DNA of 52,837 nucleotides, from IMG/VR virus record IMGVR_UViG_3300042361_000312, positions 1 to 52,837 of that record; one strand, given 5' to 3'. Shown piece by piece: positions 17,626-25,270 of this stretch (its first letter is position 1; every line of letters starts with the position of its first letter). The notes below the pieces were generated by a model. That model saw only the letters and a program-made list of their open reading frames with translations, ran no database searches and had not been told where the DNA came from. A program made the position numbers and the translations under genes. The DNA is from a virus.

Positions 17626-19199
17626 TGAAGAAAGGACAAGTCTTCCTGCCCCTGTTCGACACCGATGTGCTTCGCCCCTACCAGAAGGAAGCCATCGTCG
17701 CCATCCGGCAGGCATACCGAGATGGGCACCAAGCTGTTCTTCTCGTCCTGCCTACGGGTGTCGGGAAGACCACCGCGTTCGTCGCCCTGCCCCGCGAAGG
17801 GGCAAGGGTGATGGTGGTGTCGGGCCAGGATGCCGTGAACAAGCAGACCGTGGCCACCATCCGCAGGCTGCGGGGCCGGGTGGCATCGGTCGAACAGGCC
17901 ATCCTCAAGGCGGATGCTGGCGACGAGTGGATCGTGGCTACCCACCAGACCTTGAAAATGAATGGCAGGTACAAGCGGTTTGTCGGGCACGTTGACCTGA
18001 TCATTATTGACGAGGCTGACATTCATTTCTCTGTGAAGTTCAGGGAGATGATGCAGGAGTTCATCGCCGCCGGGGCGAGGGTGCTGGGAGTAACAGCTAC
18101 ACCCCACCGAGCCGACAAACACAGCCCGCTGTTCGGCTTCTACACCTCATGCCCCTACTCAATGGAGCTAATGGAAGCCTTCAAGCAGGGCTGGCTGGTA
18201 AAGCCGAGGGTCATTGTCCACACCGTCAAGTCCATTAACTTCGATGCCCTTACCAAGACGAAGGTGGACTTCCTGCCCCATGAGATCGACGGCATCCTCA
18301 TGTCCGAGTCTGTCCGGCATGACATATGTCAACTGGTGAAGCAGCACCACAAGAAGAGTCACGGTGTAATCCGCTGCCGGTCTGTGCCCCAGGCAAAGGC
18401 CATCAGGGAGATGCTGACCGACCGCTATGGGCTCAAGGTTTCGTGCGTCTGGGGGGAGCAGAACCCCGAGGAGCGAGAGGCCGAGATCAAGAAGTTTGAG
18501 AGCGGCGAGAACACTCTCATTACCAATTGCCGGGTGCTTGGGCGCGGCTGGGATTGCCCTCAGGTCAACGAGATTTTCAATGCGGCCCCCACGAAATCGA
18601 AGGGCACGTTCCTTCAAGGTCTGGGACGGGGGACCAGGGCACTGACCGGGACCCTAGATGGACTGCACACGGCAGAGGAGAGGCTGGCTGCCATCGCTGC
18701 CAGTGCCAAGCCGGACTGGATTTTCCACGACATCACGAACACCAGCCGGTTCCACTCCCCGGTCACTGCCATTGAGATGCTCCTGAGCGGGCCGAAGGAG
18801 ATCATCGACAAGATCAAGGAGCAAAGCACGGACGAGGAAGTCACGCTGGATGAACTGGATGCCAGCTTGCAGGCCGAGCTTGATGCCCTCAAGGAACTGG
18901 AGCGGCTGGAACGCGAGGCCGAGAAGGAGCGGAGGAAGAAGCTGGTCATCGGGGTCACCTTCGATTCCCGGTCCCGTGACCTGTTCGCCCGCCCCGATGC
19001 CAAGACTCCCACCGTGCGTGGATTCAGGGTGCCCTTTGGCAGATGGCGAGGAAGGCCCCTGCGTGACCCTGTGGTGCCCTTGTCCTACCTCCAGTGGATG
19101 TTGAGGGAGGGCAAGCTGAATGCCATGTGGTCGGCTGCCGTGAAGCAAGAGGTGGATCGCCGTGAGGCAGTGCTGGCAGAGGAGGTGGCCCAATGGTGA
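17625..19199 (+). CDS. SF2 DEAD-box helicase with DUF3820-like tail
   Basis: The 524-residue protein starts in a TGATG overlap with csrA. Motifs: LRPYQ (16-20), Walker A PTGVGKTT (43-50), DEAD (129-132), a TATP motif (about 160) and a C-terminal motif VI-like QGLGRGTRALTG. The domain order matches restriction-helicase/UvsW-like SF2 ATPases used by phages for replication and recombination. A second region of basic coiled coil leads to a C-terminal VPFGRWRGRPLRD...YLQWML segment resembling the DUF3820 or ExoX-C-type module. It probably unwinds or remodels DNA for ERF-dependent recombination or replication initiation. Confidence 0.9.
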   Translation: MKKGQVFLPLFDTDVLRPYQKEAIVAIRQAYRDGHQAVLLVLPTGVGKTTAFVALPREGARVMVVSGQDAVNKQTVATIRRLRGRVASVEQAILKADAGDEWIVATHQTLKMNGRYKRFVGHVDLIIIDEADIHFSVKFREMMQEFIAAGARVLGVTATPHRADKHSPLFGFYTSCPYSMELMEAFKQGWLVKPRVIVHTVKSINFDALTKTKVDFLPHEIDGILMSESVRHDICQLVKQHHKKSHGVIRCRSVPQAKAIREMLTDRYGLKVSCVWGEQNPEEREAEIKKFESGENTLITNCRVLGRGWDCPQVNEIFNAAPTKSKGTFLQGLGRGTRALTGTLDGLHTAEERLAAIAASAKPDWIFHDITNTSRFHSPVTAIEMLLSGPKEIIDKIKEQSTDEEVTLDELDASLQAELDALKELERLEREAEKERRKKLVIGVTFDSRSRDLFARPDAKTPTVRGFRVPFGRWRGRPLRDPVVPLSYLQWMLREGKLNAMWSAAVKQEVDRREAVLAEEVAQW

Positions 19200-19666
19200 A
19201 ACCAGTCGCAGCATTCCTAGAGGATTTCCGCAAAAGCATACGAGCGGTAGAGAGATTCGCTGCCCTGCTTCGCAGGAAGAACGTGTCTGTCTGGCTGTCA
19301 CCAACCGAGATGACACCAGACATTGAGTCCCGCATGGATTACGCGGATAGCGGCGACCTGATGCTTCAGCTACGAGCCGAACACAAAGTCAGAACCATCC
19401 AGTTCACAAGCAGGGAAGACTTCCCATTCCCAACCATCATCATTGACGAGAAGTACAAGGTGGATGCTAAGGCCAAACAGTCTGCCCTGTTTGCCTACTT
19501 CATCGAATCATCTGACGGCCAGTGCGTGGCCTGCGTCTACGGTCACACCAAGCACAGGTGGAAGACCAAGGATGCCTATGACAAAAAGCAGGGGCGAGAC
19601 TGCACCTACTACGTCGTGCCAATTGAGTGCGTCAGATTTTGCAAGCCAGAGGAAATTTTTCTTTGA
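19193..19666 (+). CDS. Possible small nuclease-fold protein
   Basis: This 157-residue protein overlaps the helicase by 7 bases. The core SGDLMLQLRAEHKVRTIQF resembles the D-x(n)-E-x-K strand of PD-(D/E)XK nucleases. It is followed by FPFPTIIIDE and an Arg/Lys/Tyr-rich C-terminal half (HTKHRWKTKDAYDKK). No profile can be assigned by eye. Coupling to the helicase suggests a role in DNA processing. Confidence 0.45.
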   Translation: MVKPVAAFLEDFRKSIRAVERFAALLRRKNVSVWLSPTEMTPDIESRMDYADSGDLMLQLRAEHKVRTIQFTSREDFPFPTIIIDEKYKVDAKAKQSALFAYFIESSDGQCVACVYGHTKHRWKTKDAYDKKQGRDCTYYVVPIECVRFCKPEEIFL

Positions 19667-19679
19667 CCAAACCCTTGAC

Positions 19680-20325
19680 CAAATTTCAGCGGCAGGGTAA
19701 CGCTGGTCACAACGACACAATCAGCAATAGCAAGGAGAACACAAACGCTTTTGTCTTGGGGGCCCGATCTCTCGCACTGACCCGATCACCCGCCGTGGAG
19801 TTGGGCAGCCGTGATAACGGATGGAGTAAGGCAAGGCCGACCGGCAGCGACTGCAATCTGAGGAAGTAACTTGAGTGTTACCTTCGGCTCTAGCTTTCCC
19901 GGGTCGCAACTACTGCAACTCCTAACGAAAAGGGAGAGCCCGGGCCCCTGAGACAGAAGCAACAAGCTGTCAGCCGAGAGTGGCTGTCAGGATATGGGGG
20001 ACGATTAAAGCCCTGAACCGTTCGATGTAGGGGCCTATCCTCAACAGGGTCTAACCCAGAGGTAAGACAGACGGGCGTGACGATGTTCACAAGGCGACAG
20101 ACGAAGGGCCGGGAGTAGGCAGCAGCCGAAAGGTGCCCGAGGTGGTAGCTGAACCGCTGCTTCCACCGTGCAGTTCGCGTAAAGGTGACACCCAACTCTC
20201 TCGTCTACGGGAGGACTGAGGTCGCAGTAAGGAAATGCAGGCAGCTTAGTCTCGCTTGCACAGGGGCAATGAGGTCGTTTTGCAATGGGCTTTAGGTCCT
20301 ATTTTTTAGGTGCCATTGCCCCCGG
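19680..20325 (+). ncRNA. Candidate large structured non-coding RNA (~650 nt)
   Basis: No coding frame with plausible composition spans 19667-20392. Many local hairpins are visible on the plus strand: GTAAC/GTTAC at 19867; CCCGGG/CCCGGG enclosing CTCC/GGAG at 19898-19943; AGCC/GGCT around 19971; GTGA/TCAC near 20077; GGCA/TGCC enclosing a GCC-GAAA-GGT tetraloop near 20120; and GGTGG/CCACC at 20141-20167. A 9-bp long-range pair, GGGGCAATG (20262) with CATTGCCCC (20312), closes the 3' part and encloses a T6 run. A tandem TTGACCAAA and a possible TTGACC-17-TAACGC promoter lie at 19665-19702. It does not match RNase P, tmRNA or intron signatures I can recall. Confidence 0.5.
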
Positions 20326-20392
20326 TGTAGGCGGGTTAGATGCGACGATGCGGTGTGTGATTCGGAAGAACACCATTGAGAAAGGAAGTTCG

Positions 20393-20887
20393 ATGAGCAA
20401 GCACAGGGTAAAGACGAGGTGGAGAGGTTGGCACCACCAACACGGTGGGCAGAGGGACAGCACACCCAAGGTGGTGACGCAGACGGTTAAGTTCGGCCAC
20501 CCTGATTGGGTCATGCAAAGCGGCAGGCATACGGGCGTGAAGATAAGTGACCTGCCTATGGACTTTCTAGAGTGGGCAGCCAGCAAGATGGGGTGGGATT
20601 GGGCAAGAGAAGAGATAGCCAGAAGGTATTCGACCTTGCCTTCCCCAAAGAAGTCTTCTCCCCCACCGAAACCAAAGAAAGAAACACAGACTCGCAATCA
20701 TTCCGGTGATTACAAAGAGGGCTGCGAATACCAAAGGCTGCGGCTTGAGTTTGACCGTGCTGATGGTGATGCTGACGAGTGCCCTTTTAATACCAATAGT
20801 TATACTTACACAGGTCCATCCATTTGCTGGGTTGGTGGGCAGCCTGTCATTGTCCCCAGTGAGTTTCCTAAGGAGGCAGGTCTATGA
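20393..20887 (+). CDS. Hypothetical phage protein
   Basis: ATG 20393 after AAAGGAAG gives 164 residues. The start of the longer open frame (20285) would run into the structured non-coding region and is rejected. The N-terminus is basic with His and Trp (HRVKTRWRGWHHQHGGQ). A middle part (KFGHPDWVMQSGRHTGVKIS) and a disordered Ser/Pro/Lys linker follow. No domain is recognised; the next gene overlaps by 4 bases. Confidence 0.6.
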   Translation: MSKHRVKTRWRGWHHQHGGQRDSTPKVVTQTVKFGHPDWVMQSGRHTGVKISDLPMDFLEWAASKMGWDWAREEIARRYSTLPSPKKSSPPPKPKKETQTRNHSGDYKEGCEYQRLRLEFDRADGDADECPFNTNSYTYTGPSICWVGGQPVIVPSEFPKEAGL

Positions 20888-21237
20888 AGATTCGACACAA
20901 GACAGATCGTATGGAGATTGAGGTTGAGGGTAGTGACGTTAAGGAATGTTTCGTGGAGTTGGCCCAGTCCATTGAGGTGTTCTCCCAGAGCGTGTGCGGT
21001 GCCTGTCAAAGCCCAGACACCATGCCCACCGTGAGGGAGCGTGATGGAAATTCCTATCACGAAATGCGTTGCAATTCCTGCGGCGCAACCCTTTCGTTCG
21101 GGCAGACCCGAGTGGGCAACAAGCTGTACCCCAGGCGTAAGGGCAAGGATGGTTCCTTCCTGAGTGGCAATGGCTGGGTGAAGTGGCAGCAACGCGAGGC
21201 AGCACCATCCGCCGCCGCCTTCGATGACGCTTTCTAG
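20884..21237 (+). CDS. Zinc-ribbon protein
   Basis: The 117-residue product overlaps the previous gene by ATGA. Two Cys pairs (CGACQSPDT and CNSCGATL, about residues 37-40 and 61-64) form a zinc ribbon. This is followed by a basic segment (GNKLYPRRKGKDG) and an Ala/Asp tail. Such single-ribbon phage proteins commonly bind nucleic acid; the specific role is unknown. Confidence 0.7.
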   Translation: MKIRHKTDRMEIEVEGSDVKECFVELAQSIEVFSQSVCGACQSPDTMPTVRERDGNSYHEMRCNSCGATLSFGQTRVGNKLYPRRKGKDGSFLSGNGWVKWQQREAAPSAAAFDDAF

Positions 21238-21299
21238 TTTGCATCCCGGTTGCCGGACCCGGGCCATCAAATACCGGCATTCAATACACAAGGAGAACC

Positions 21300-21485
21300 A
21301 TGATGAAGTGCAAGTGCGGCGATAAGGCAGAGGTCTGGCATGAAGAGGATGGGGTCAACGTCCCCAAGTGCATGGAGTGCTACCTTGAGATCACCAAGGG
21401 CATCATCCCCAACCTTGGATGGTCGAGTGACTTCGGTGGTCGCATCGGCCTGACCCCCAGGCAAGCTGCCAAGCTGGAGAGCTAG
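21300..21485 (+). CDS. Small Cys-motif protein
   Basis: This 61-residue protein starts at ATG 21300 (or 21303) after ACACAAGGAGAACC. CxC and CxxC pairs (KCKCGDKAEVW, KCMECYLE) indicate a metal-binding knuckle. It is one of several small zinc-ribbon proteins in this operon. The ACAAGGAG leader also resembles a CsrA-type site. Confidence 0.6.
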   Translation: MMKCKCGDKAEVWHEEDGVNVPKCMECYLEITKGIIPNLGWSSDFGGRIGLTPRQAAKLES

Positions 21486-21487
21486 CC

Positions 21488-21919
21488 ATGCCCAGCAAGA
21501 AGAGCGACCGCATCCGCCGCCAGCTAGAAGCCTATGCCCTGATGGCTGAACGCTGTGCCGTGTGCTGGCACCCCAAGTATGTGAAGCGGTGGGGGAAGAC
21601 CATCTGCCTGCATCACATCGTTGGGCGGCGCGGCCTTGATCCTCACGATCACCGGAATCTTTTACCCGTATGTGAGGACTGCCACCGGCTGCACCATGAC
21701 GGTGATTCACGCCGGGAGTTGACGCTGGGCCACATCCTCACTGCCAAGCTGGAGGAGGACGGGGAAGAGATGTTCGACCTCGCCTTCCTGTCCAAGCTGC
21801 TTCACCGGGCTGGCCTGAAGGAAGACCCCAAGCCGTTGCCAGCATGGGTAGCGGAGGAGCGTGAGAAGAACGCTCGACTCCTGGCATCCCGAGCCCCTTA
21901 CATGGAGCGAGGTGAGTGA
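21488..21919 (+). CDS. HNH endonuclease
   Basis: This 143-residue protein starts 2 nt after the previous stop. An HNH core is evident: a first Cys pair (ERCAVCWHP), then LHHIVGRRGL with the His-His, N in HRNLLPVC, and the second Cys pair with final His (CEDCHRLHH). The C-terminal half is charged and helical. Free-standing HNH proteins nick or cut DNA, and in phages they serve homing or packaging. Here it lies in an early or metabolic operon rather than next to the terminase. Confidence 0.85.
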   Translation: MPSKKSDRIRRQLEAYALMAERCAVCWHPKYVKRWGKTICLHHIVGRRGLDPHDHRNLLPVCEDCHRLHHDGDSRRELTLGHILTAKLEEDGEEMFDLAFLSKLLHRAGLKEDPKPLPAWVAEEREKNARLLASRAPYMERGE

Positions 21920-22176
21920 TGGACAGAGACAGACTGGCTGAGATTAATCCCGAGATGCTCCTGGCTGATGGCCTTGAGGATGCCCTGATCGGTGTCACCA
22001 GCAACCACCACCATCCCCAGGTTGCCGTCTACTCCCATGAGAAGTGCATCAAGATTCTCATGGACCGTGACGGCATGAGTGAGGAAGAGGCAGAGGAGTT
22101 CTTTCACTTCAATACCCTTGGTGCCTACGTTGGCCAGCACGGGCCGCTCTTTGTAGCCGAGGTGGGGAATGCCTGA
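21919..22176 (+). CDS. Small conserved phage protein
   Basis: This 85-residue protein has a start overlapping the HNH stop (TGATG). The pattern GLEDALIGVTSN, VAVYSHEKCIKILMDRDGMS, EEAEEFFHFNTLGAYVG matches a widespread phage and bacterial protein of unknown function with the same spacing (LIG, YD..KCIEILM.RDGMS.EEA.E.F.FN..GAW.G). This assignment is from memory of the pattern. It is translationally coupled to its neighbours. Confidence 0.7.
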   Translation: MDRDRLAEINPEMLLADGLEDALIGVTSNHHHPQVAVYSHEKCIKILMDRDGMSEEEAEEFFHFNTLGAYVGQHGPLFVAEVGNA

Positions 22177-22329
22177 ATGCCAAGACAACTGCTGCTGCCG
22201 CTGCCGGAATGCAATGAGAAGGATCGTGGCGGATGCACTCGCAAATGCAACAGGTGCAACGCTGTCAAAGAAAACAACCAACCCTGTGTTGTCTGTGGAT
22301 GTCCCGAGTACCGAGTCGAAAGGAGCTAG
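22177..22329 (+). CDS. Small zinc-finger-like protein (50 aa)
   Basis: ATG 22177 follows the previous stop directly, and the frame ends TAG at 22329, just before the MazG-like start. Seven cysteines occur in 50 residues (CTRKCNRCN, CVVCGCPEY), a knuckle/ribbon arrangement. Tight packing between neighbours and the Cys pattern support a real gene. Confidence 0.65.
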   Translation: MPRQLLLPLPECNEKDRGGCTRKCNRCNAVKENNQPCVVCGCPEYRVERS

Positions 22330-22331
22330 TG

Positions 22332-22637
22332 ATGGAACTGATGATGCGCCATGTCGAGCAGTGGGCTATGGACAGGAAGATCATTCCGAACTCTACCCCT
22401 ATGGCACAGCTACTGAAGACCATGAGCGAGCTTGGTGAACTGGCCGATGCCACATTGAAGAAAGATCAAGACGGGATCATTGACGGACTAGGTGACGTTT
22501 TGGTAACGCTCATTATCTATGCCAAGCTCAGTAACGTAACGCTCCCAGCCTGCCTGACGATTGCTTACGACCAGATACGGAACAGGAAGGGAACGCTCAC
22601 CGAAGAGGGTGTCTTCGTGAAGGAAGGTGATACATGA
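22332..22637 (+). CDS. MazG-like nucleotide pyrophosphohydrolase
   Basis: The ATG at 22332 (GTG 22329 alternative) follows AAAGGAGCTAG, about 101 residues. The MazG-like all-alpha NTP-PPase pattern is clear: a first helix EWAxD, MSELGELADATLKKDQD with the metal-binding ExxE-type residues, then IDGLGDVLVTLIIYAKL with the conserved D in GDV, and IRNRKGTLTEEG. MazG-like enzymes hydrolyse NTPs or dNTPs to NMPs; phages use them to alter (p)ppGpp or nucleotide pools. It lies near a dATP/dGTP hydrolase gene. Confidence 0.88.
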   Translation: MELMMRHVEQWAMDRKIIPNSTPMAQLLKTMSELGELADATLKKDQDGIIDGLGDVLVTLIIYAKLSNVTLPACLTIAYDQIRNRKGTLTEEGVFVKEGDT

Positions 22638-22894
22638 AACGCAGGGTTGTCTACGTTGGGGGTCCGCTGTGCGGGCGGGCAGAGAAGCTGCAAGAGGATG
22701 ACCTTGTTGACTACCTGACCTATGACGTTGAGGGTAAGCGGTACACCTACCAGCACGTTCTTCGTCCGGTCACTCAAGGGACACTCCGGGTGCAGCACAG
22801 GTACTTGTTCCTGGGGCACAAACCAAAGCTGCCAGCTTGGTTGAAGAAGGCAATGGCCAAGCGAGAGAAGGAGGGTGGCCATGCCGGTGAATAG
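22634..22894 (+). CDS. Hypothetical phage protein
   Basis: This 86-residue protein has an ATGA overlap with the MazG-like gene. It starts KRRVVYVGGPLCGR and has a beta-rich core ending in HRYLFLGH. The GGPLCG start and H-x-Y-L core recall a small conserved phage family without known function. It overlaps the downstream nuclease by 14 bases. Confidence 0.6.
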   Translation: MKRRVVYVGGPLCGRAEKLQEDDLVDYLTYDVEGKRYTYQHVLRPVTQGTLRVQHRYLFLGHKPKLPAWLKKAMAKREKEGGHAGE

Positions 22895-23300
22895 TCGAGC
22901 CAAGGGGGCGCGTGCGGAAAGGTTGTTAGCTCAAACTTTAAGGGAGGTAATGGGATGGGAATCAGCGAGGCGGTCACAGCAGTTCAACGGTTGTGTGGAG
23001 GGGGGGGCAGCGGACTTGGTGATAGCGGAGGTTCCGCTTCTCCATGTGGAGAGCAAGATGGTCGAGGCTTTGAGCATTCACCCAACGATGGAGCGAGCCG
23101 TGCAAGAAGCTGGCACCAGCAAGTTAGCCGTGGTCTGCCACCGGAAGAAGAGGACAGACTGGCTGATCACACTGAGGCTGACCGACCTGCCCCGGCTGGT
23201 GTCGATGCTTTCAAGCTCTATGACACCGGGGCGCGGCGATCCCACCTCACCGAGCGGTACGATCTCGTCCCCCGCATCGGGCTCAAGCGAGTCGCCCTGA
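22881..23300 (+). CDS. Holliday-junction-resolvase-like PD-(D/E)XK nuclease
   Basis: ATG 22881 follows AAGGAGGGTGGCC; 139 residues. The N-terminus NSRAKGARAERLLAQTLRE with the ArR-QQF-G segment, then AADLVIAEVPLLHVESKMVE (Asp, Glu-x-Lys) and WLITLRLTDLPRLVSML match a common phage resolvase-like nuclease family. Homology ends near residue 113; the last 26 residues look like the accidental reading of the overlapping dATP/dGTP hydrolase gene. It probably resolves branched DNA during recombination. Confidence 0.75.
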   Translation: MPVNSRAKGARAERLLAQTLREVMGWESARRSQQFNGCVEGGAADLVIAEVPLLHVESKMVEALSIHPTMERAVQEAGTSKLAVVCHRKKRTDWLITLRLTDLPRLVSMLSSSMTPGRGDPTSPSGTISSPASGSSESP

Positions 23301-23485
23301 CGATGGCAGAGGGTGCGGAGAAGTACGGGCTCAATAACTGGGAGCGTGGGTTCCCGGTCAACGACATACTGAACCATGCGTTGGCCCACATCTTCAGCTT
23401 CTTGGCTGGCGACCAGTCAGAGGATCACCTGGGTCACGCCGCAGCGAACCTCCTGATGGCGATAGATACGGAGGCCAAGAAATGA
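22955..23485 (+). CDS. dATP/dGTP diphosphohydrolase-like protein, start unclear
   Basis: The recognisable domain starts around 23201 (FKLYDTGARR...YDLVPRIGLKRVALTMAEGAEKYG, GLNNWERGFPVNDILNHALAH, SEDHLGHAAANLLMAI). It fits the phage dATP/dGTP diphosphohydrolase (DUF5664/MazZ-like) family. No ATG, GTG or TTG lies in this frame just before the domain. The first ATG (22955, close behind AAGGGAGG) would add about 80 residues that are the shadow of the resolvase gene. Resolvase homology stops exactly where this domain begins, in the -1 frame, so frameshifting or a one-base error are alternatives. It would tune deoxypurine pools. Confidence 0.65.
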   Translation: MGISEAVTAVQRLCGGGGSGLGDSGGSASPCGEQDGRGFEHSPNDGASRARSWHQQVSRGLPPEEEDRLADHTEADRPAPAGVDAFKLYDTGARRSHLTERYDLVPRIGLKRVALTMAEGAEKYGLNNWERGFPVNDILNHALAHIFSFLAGDQSEDHLGHAAANLLMAIDTEAKK

Positions 23486-23826
23486 CTGGCGACATAGAGA
23501 CACGGCACCTCGACAACCTGACCCTGCAAGGGGGCTGGAGGTTACTGTGCGTGGGGCTCCTGCATGATGCCGCCCAGAAGATAGCCGAGAGCCGCAACCT
23601 ATTCCGGCAGGCCCGGGGAGTGGAGGCTTTTGCCTGCCGCTCCTGGGCCATGCAGCAGCGGGATGACTGGGCTGCCGCCGAGCGGTGGCTAAAGGGTGGG
23701 GTGGGGATAGTGACTATGGAAGATTGCTGCGAACTGTTGCAGGTTTCCCCCGAAGTGGCCCGTAAAAAGATAGAGGAGTACGCGCATGGCAAGCGAAGAA
23801 ACAAGCCATCCCGAGTCCCCTGGTGA
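23482..23826 (+). CDS. Hypothetical helical protein
   Basis: This 114-residue protein has an ATGA overlap upstream. It is helical, with a Trp/Cys-rich middle (QGGWRLLCVGLLHDAAQKI), and the C-terminal part (MEDCCELLQVSPEVARKKI) resembles a small DNA-binding helix-turn-helix. No family is recognised. It overlaps the next small gene by 41 bases. Confidence 0.55.
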   Translation: MTGDIETRHLDNLTLQGGWRLLCVGLLHDAAQKIAESRNLFRQARGVEAFACRSWAMQQRDDWAAAERWLKGGVGIVTMEDCCELLQVSPEVARKKIEEYAHGKRRNKPSRVPW

Positions 23827-23962
23827 GTGCGTTGACTGTGGCAAAAAGGCCACCGTCAATGTTGACCCATACGGTATGCCGAGTGAAGATGTCCGGTGCC
23901 GGGAATGCTATGAATCGCATTGCAGCCGGACGTATCGGGAGGCAACCCATGCGCGCCTGTGA
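23786..23962 (+). CDS. Small zinc-ribbon protein (58 aa)
   Basis: ATG 23786 follows TAGAGGAG and the frame ends TGA at 23962, two bases before the sigma-like start. CVDCGKKATVN and CRECYESHC give a CxxC...CxxC ribbon. The start lies inside the 3' end of the preceding gene. Spacing, ribosome binding site and motif all support coding. Confidence 0.65.
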   Translation: MASEETSHPESPGECVDCGKKATVNVDPYGMPSEDVRCRECYESHCSRTYREATHARL

Positions 23963-23964
23963 CT

Positions 23965-24504
23965 ATGCTCACCCCAGACCAGCAAGCTATGGCCGAGAGG
24001 GCCCTGGAGTTTGTGGCCCCGTGCCTGCACTACTTCATGGGGAACTACCCGTGTCTTAGAGAGGTGGTAGACAGGGAGGATTTGGAGTCGGCGGCTAGGC
24101 TGGCCTGTGTGATGGCAGCCCGCACGTTCGATCCCGCCCGGGACCCGAAGGCTTACTTCAGTCGGGCGATCATGCACGAACTTCTCAAGTCGTGCCGCAC
24201 AGAAATCCGTAGTCGAAACGGAAGTGCGTTTAGGATTCAGATAACAGCCATAGAAAGAAGGCTGCCACCAGAGAAGCTGGAAGATGATGCCACCATCAGC
24301 GAGATACTGACCGCCCTCCATGCCCTGCCTTCCGAGGATAGGGAGTGGATTACAGAGAGCGTCATAGAGGGGGTCAGTATCCGCAAGATGGCCAAGGCCA
24401 AGGGGATCAGTACCCGTCAGGCCGCGAAGCTACTCACCGCGAAGCTGGGGAAGCTACGTCGTGAGGCCGGACTAGCTTTGCAATCCGGTCCTTCCGTTTC
24501 TTGA
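23965..24504 (+). CDS. Sigma-70-family-like factor
   Basis: ATG 23965, 179 residues. The N-terminal half resembles region 2 (REDLESAARLACVMAARTFD, PKAYFSRAIMHELLKSCR). The C-terminal half resembles region 4: LTALHALPSEDREWITESV, then a helix-turn-helix GVSIRKMAKAKGISTRQAAK and LGKLRREAG. The length and two-domain layout match ECF-type or phage sigma factors. It could direct host RNA polymerase to the CGGGACATAARTA motifs before virion genes. The 3' end overlaps the convergent serine recombinase by 71 bases. Confidence 0.75.
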   Translation: MLTPDQQAMAERALEFVAPCLHYFMGNYPCLREVVDREDLESAARLACVMAARTFDPARDPKAYFSRAIMHELLKSCRTEIRSRNGSAFRIQITAIERRLPPEKLEDDATISEILTALHALPSEDREWITESVIEGVSIRKMAKAKGISTRQAAKLLTAKLGKLRREAGLALQSGPSVS

Positions 24505-25270
24505 CGAGCTTGCCCACCTTCATGTGAGCCTTTGCCTTATGCTCCGACCGGCAGTGGCACTGATAGCCTTCGCAAGGGAAGTTCCTCAGGAAGACAGAGT
24601 AGGCCCTGGTGAACCATGACTGCGTGTACTTGCAGCCATTGGCCCGCAGTGTGCCCGCCGCCTTGAGTACCCGCACCGCTTCCGCCACCGAGCGATAGCC
24701 CTTGTCACGCTGGTCATAGACCGTGGCCATCAGCCGCCGCTCATCCCAGTCAGGGACTAGCTCGTCAATCATCTTGTCCAGCTTCCAGCCTGGGGGTGGC
24801 CGCTTCTTCATCGGTGTCTTCCGCTGCCGCCGGATGACATGGGCTGCCTTCTGCCGGTCGCTCTTTGTGTCCGACTCCCACTGGTTCTGAAGGGCAATGA
24901 TGCCCGATGAGAACCTTCCGTTGGCGGTGGTGGTGTCGATCATAAAGTCGAGGACGCAGAGGTGGATGCCAGTCTCCTTGAGGAAGTGCGTCGTGTTCTC
25001 CCGGTCGCGGCTCGACCGGAAGGCACGGCACATCTTCGCCACGATGATGATGTCACCCGGCTTGACGAGACTGAACACTTCCCTGCCCTTCGGCCTGTTC
25101 CGAAAGTCAACGTGGTATGCCGACACACCGTGGTCATGGAACACACCGGCAAGCTCAAACCCTTGAGCCCGCAGGCTGCCCTCGTAGTAGGTGGTGCAAG
25201 CCGCAGCCTGCCACTCAGGGCTCAGGTTCTGATCGTCAGTCGAGACACGGGTGTAGATGTATGCCTTCAT
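24434..25270 (-). CDS. Serine recombinase (resolvase/invertase family)
   Basis: ATG at 25270, 278 residues. The N-terminal catalytic domain shows Arg8 and nucleophile Ser10 (YTRVSTDDQ), Arg82 and Arg85 (CRAFRSSRD), then the E-helix (GRFSSGIIALQNQWESDTKS). After the basic hinge (RQRKTPMKKRPPPGW) comes a helical DNA-binding region with a Cys/His-containing C-terminus. It is too short for a typical large serine integrase, so a resolvase or invertase role, or an accessory-locus recombinase, is more likely, especially as the phage already has a tyrosine integrase. Its start overlaps the LexA-like gene by ATGA. Confidence 0.9.
   Translation of the reverse strand: MKAYIYTRVSTDDQNLSPEWQAAACTTYYEGSLRAQGFELAGVFHDHGVSAYHVDFRNRPKGREVFSLVKPGDIIIVAKMCRAFRSSRDRENTTHFLKETGIHLCVLDFMIDTTTANGRFSSGIIALQNQWESDTKSDRQKAAHVIRRQRKTPMKKRPPPGWKLDKMIDELVPDWDERRLMATVYDQRDKGYRSVAEAVRVLKAAGTLRANGCKYTQSWFTRAYSVFLRNFPCEGYQCHCRSEHKAKAHMKVGKLVKKRKDRIAKLVRPHDVASPASR

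Noticed and set aside
19680-20325. tmRNA, RNase P RNA or group I/II intron
   Set aside because: No T-arm plus acceptor pair, no recognised P4 or domain V sequence, and no intron-encoded protein were seen; a model search is still needed.
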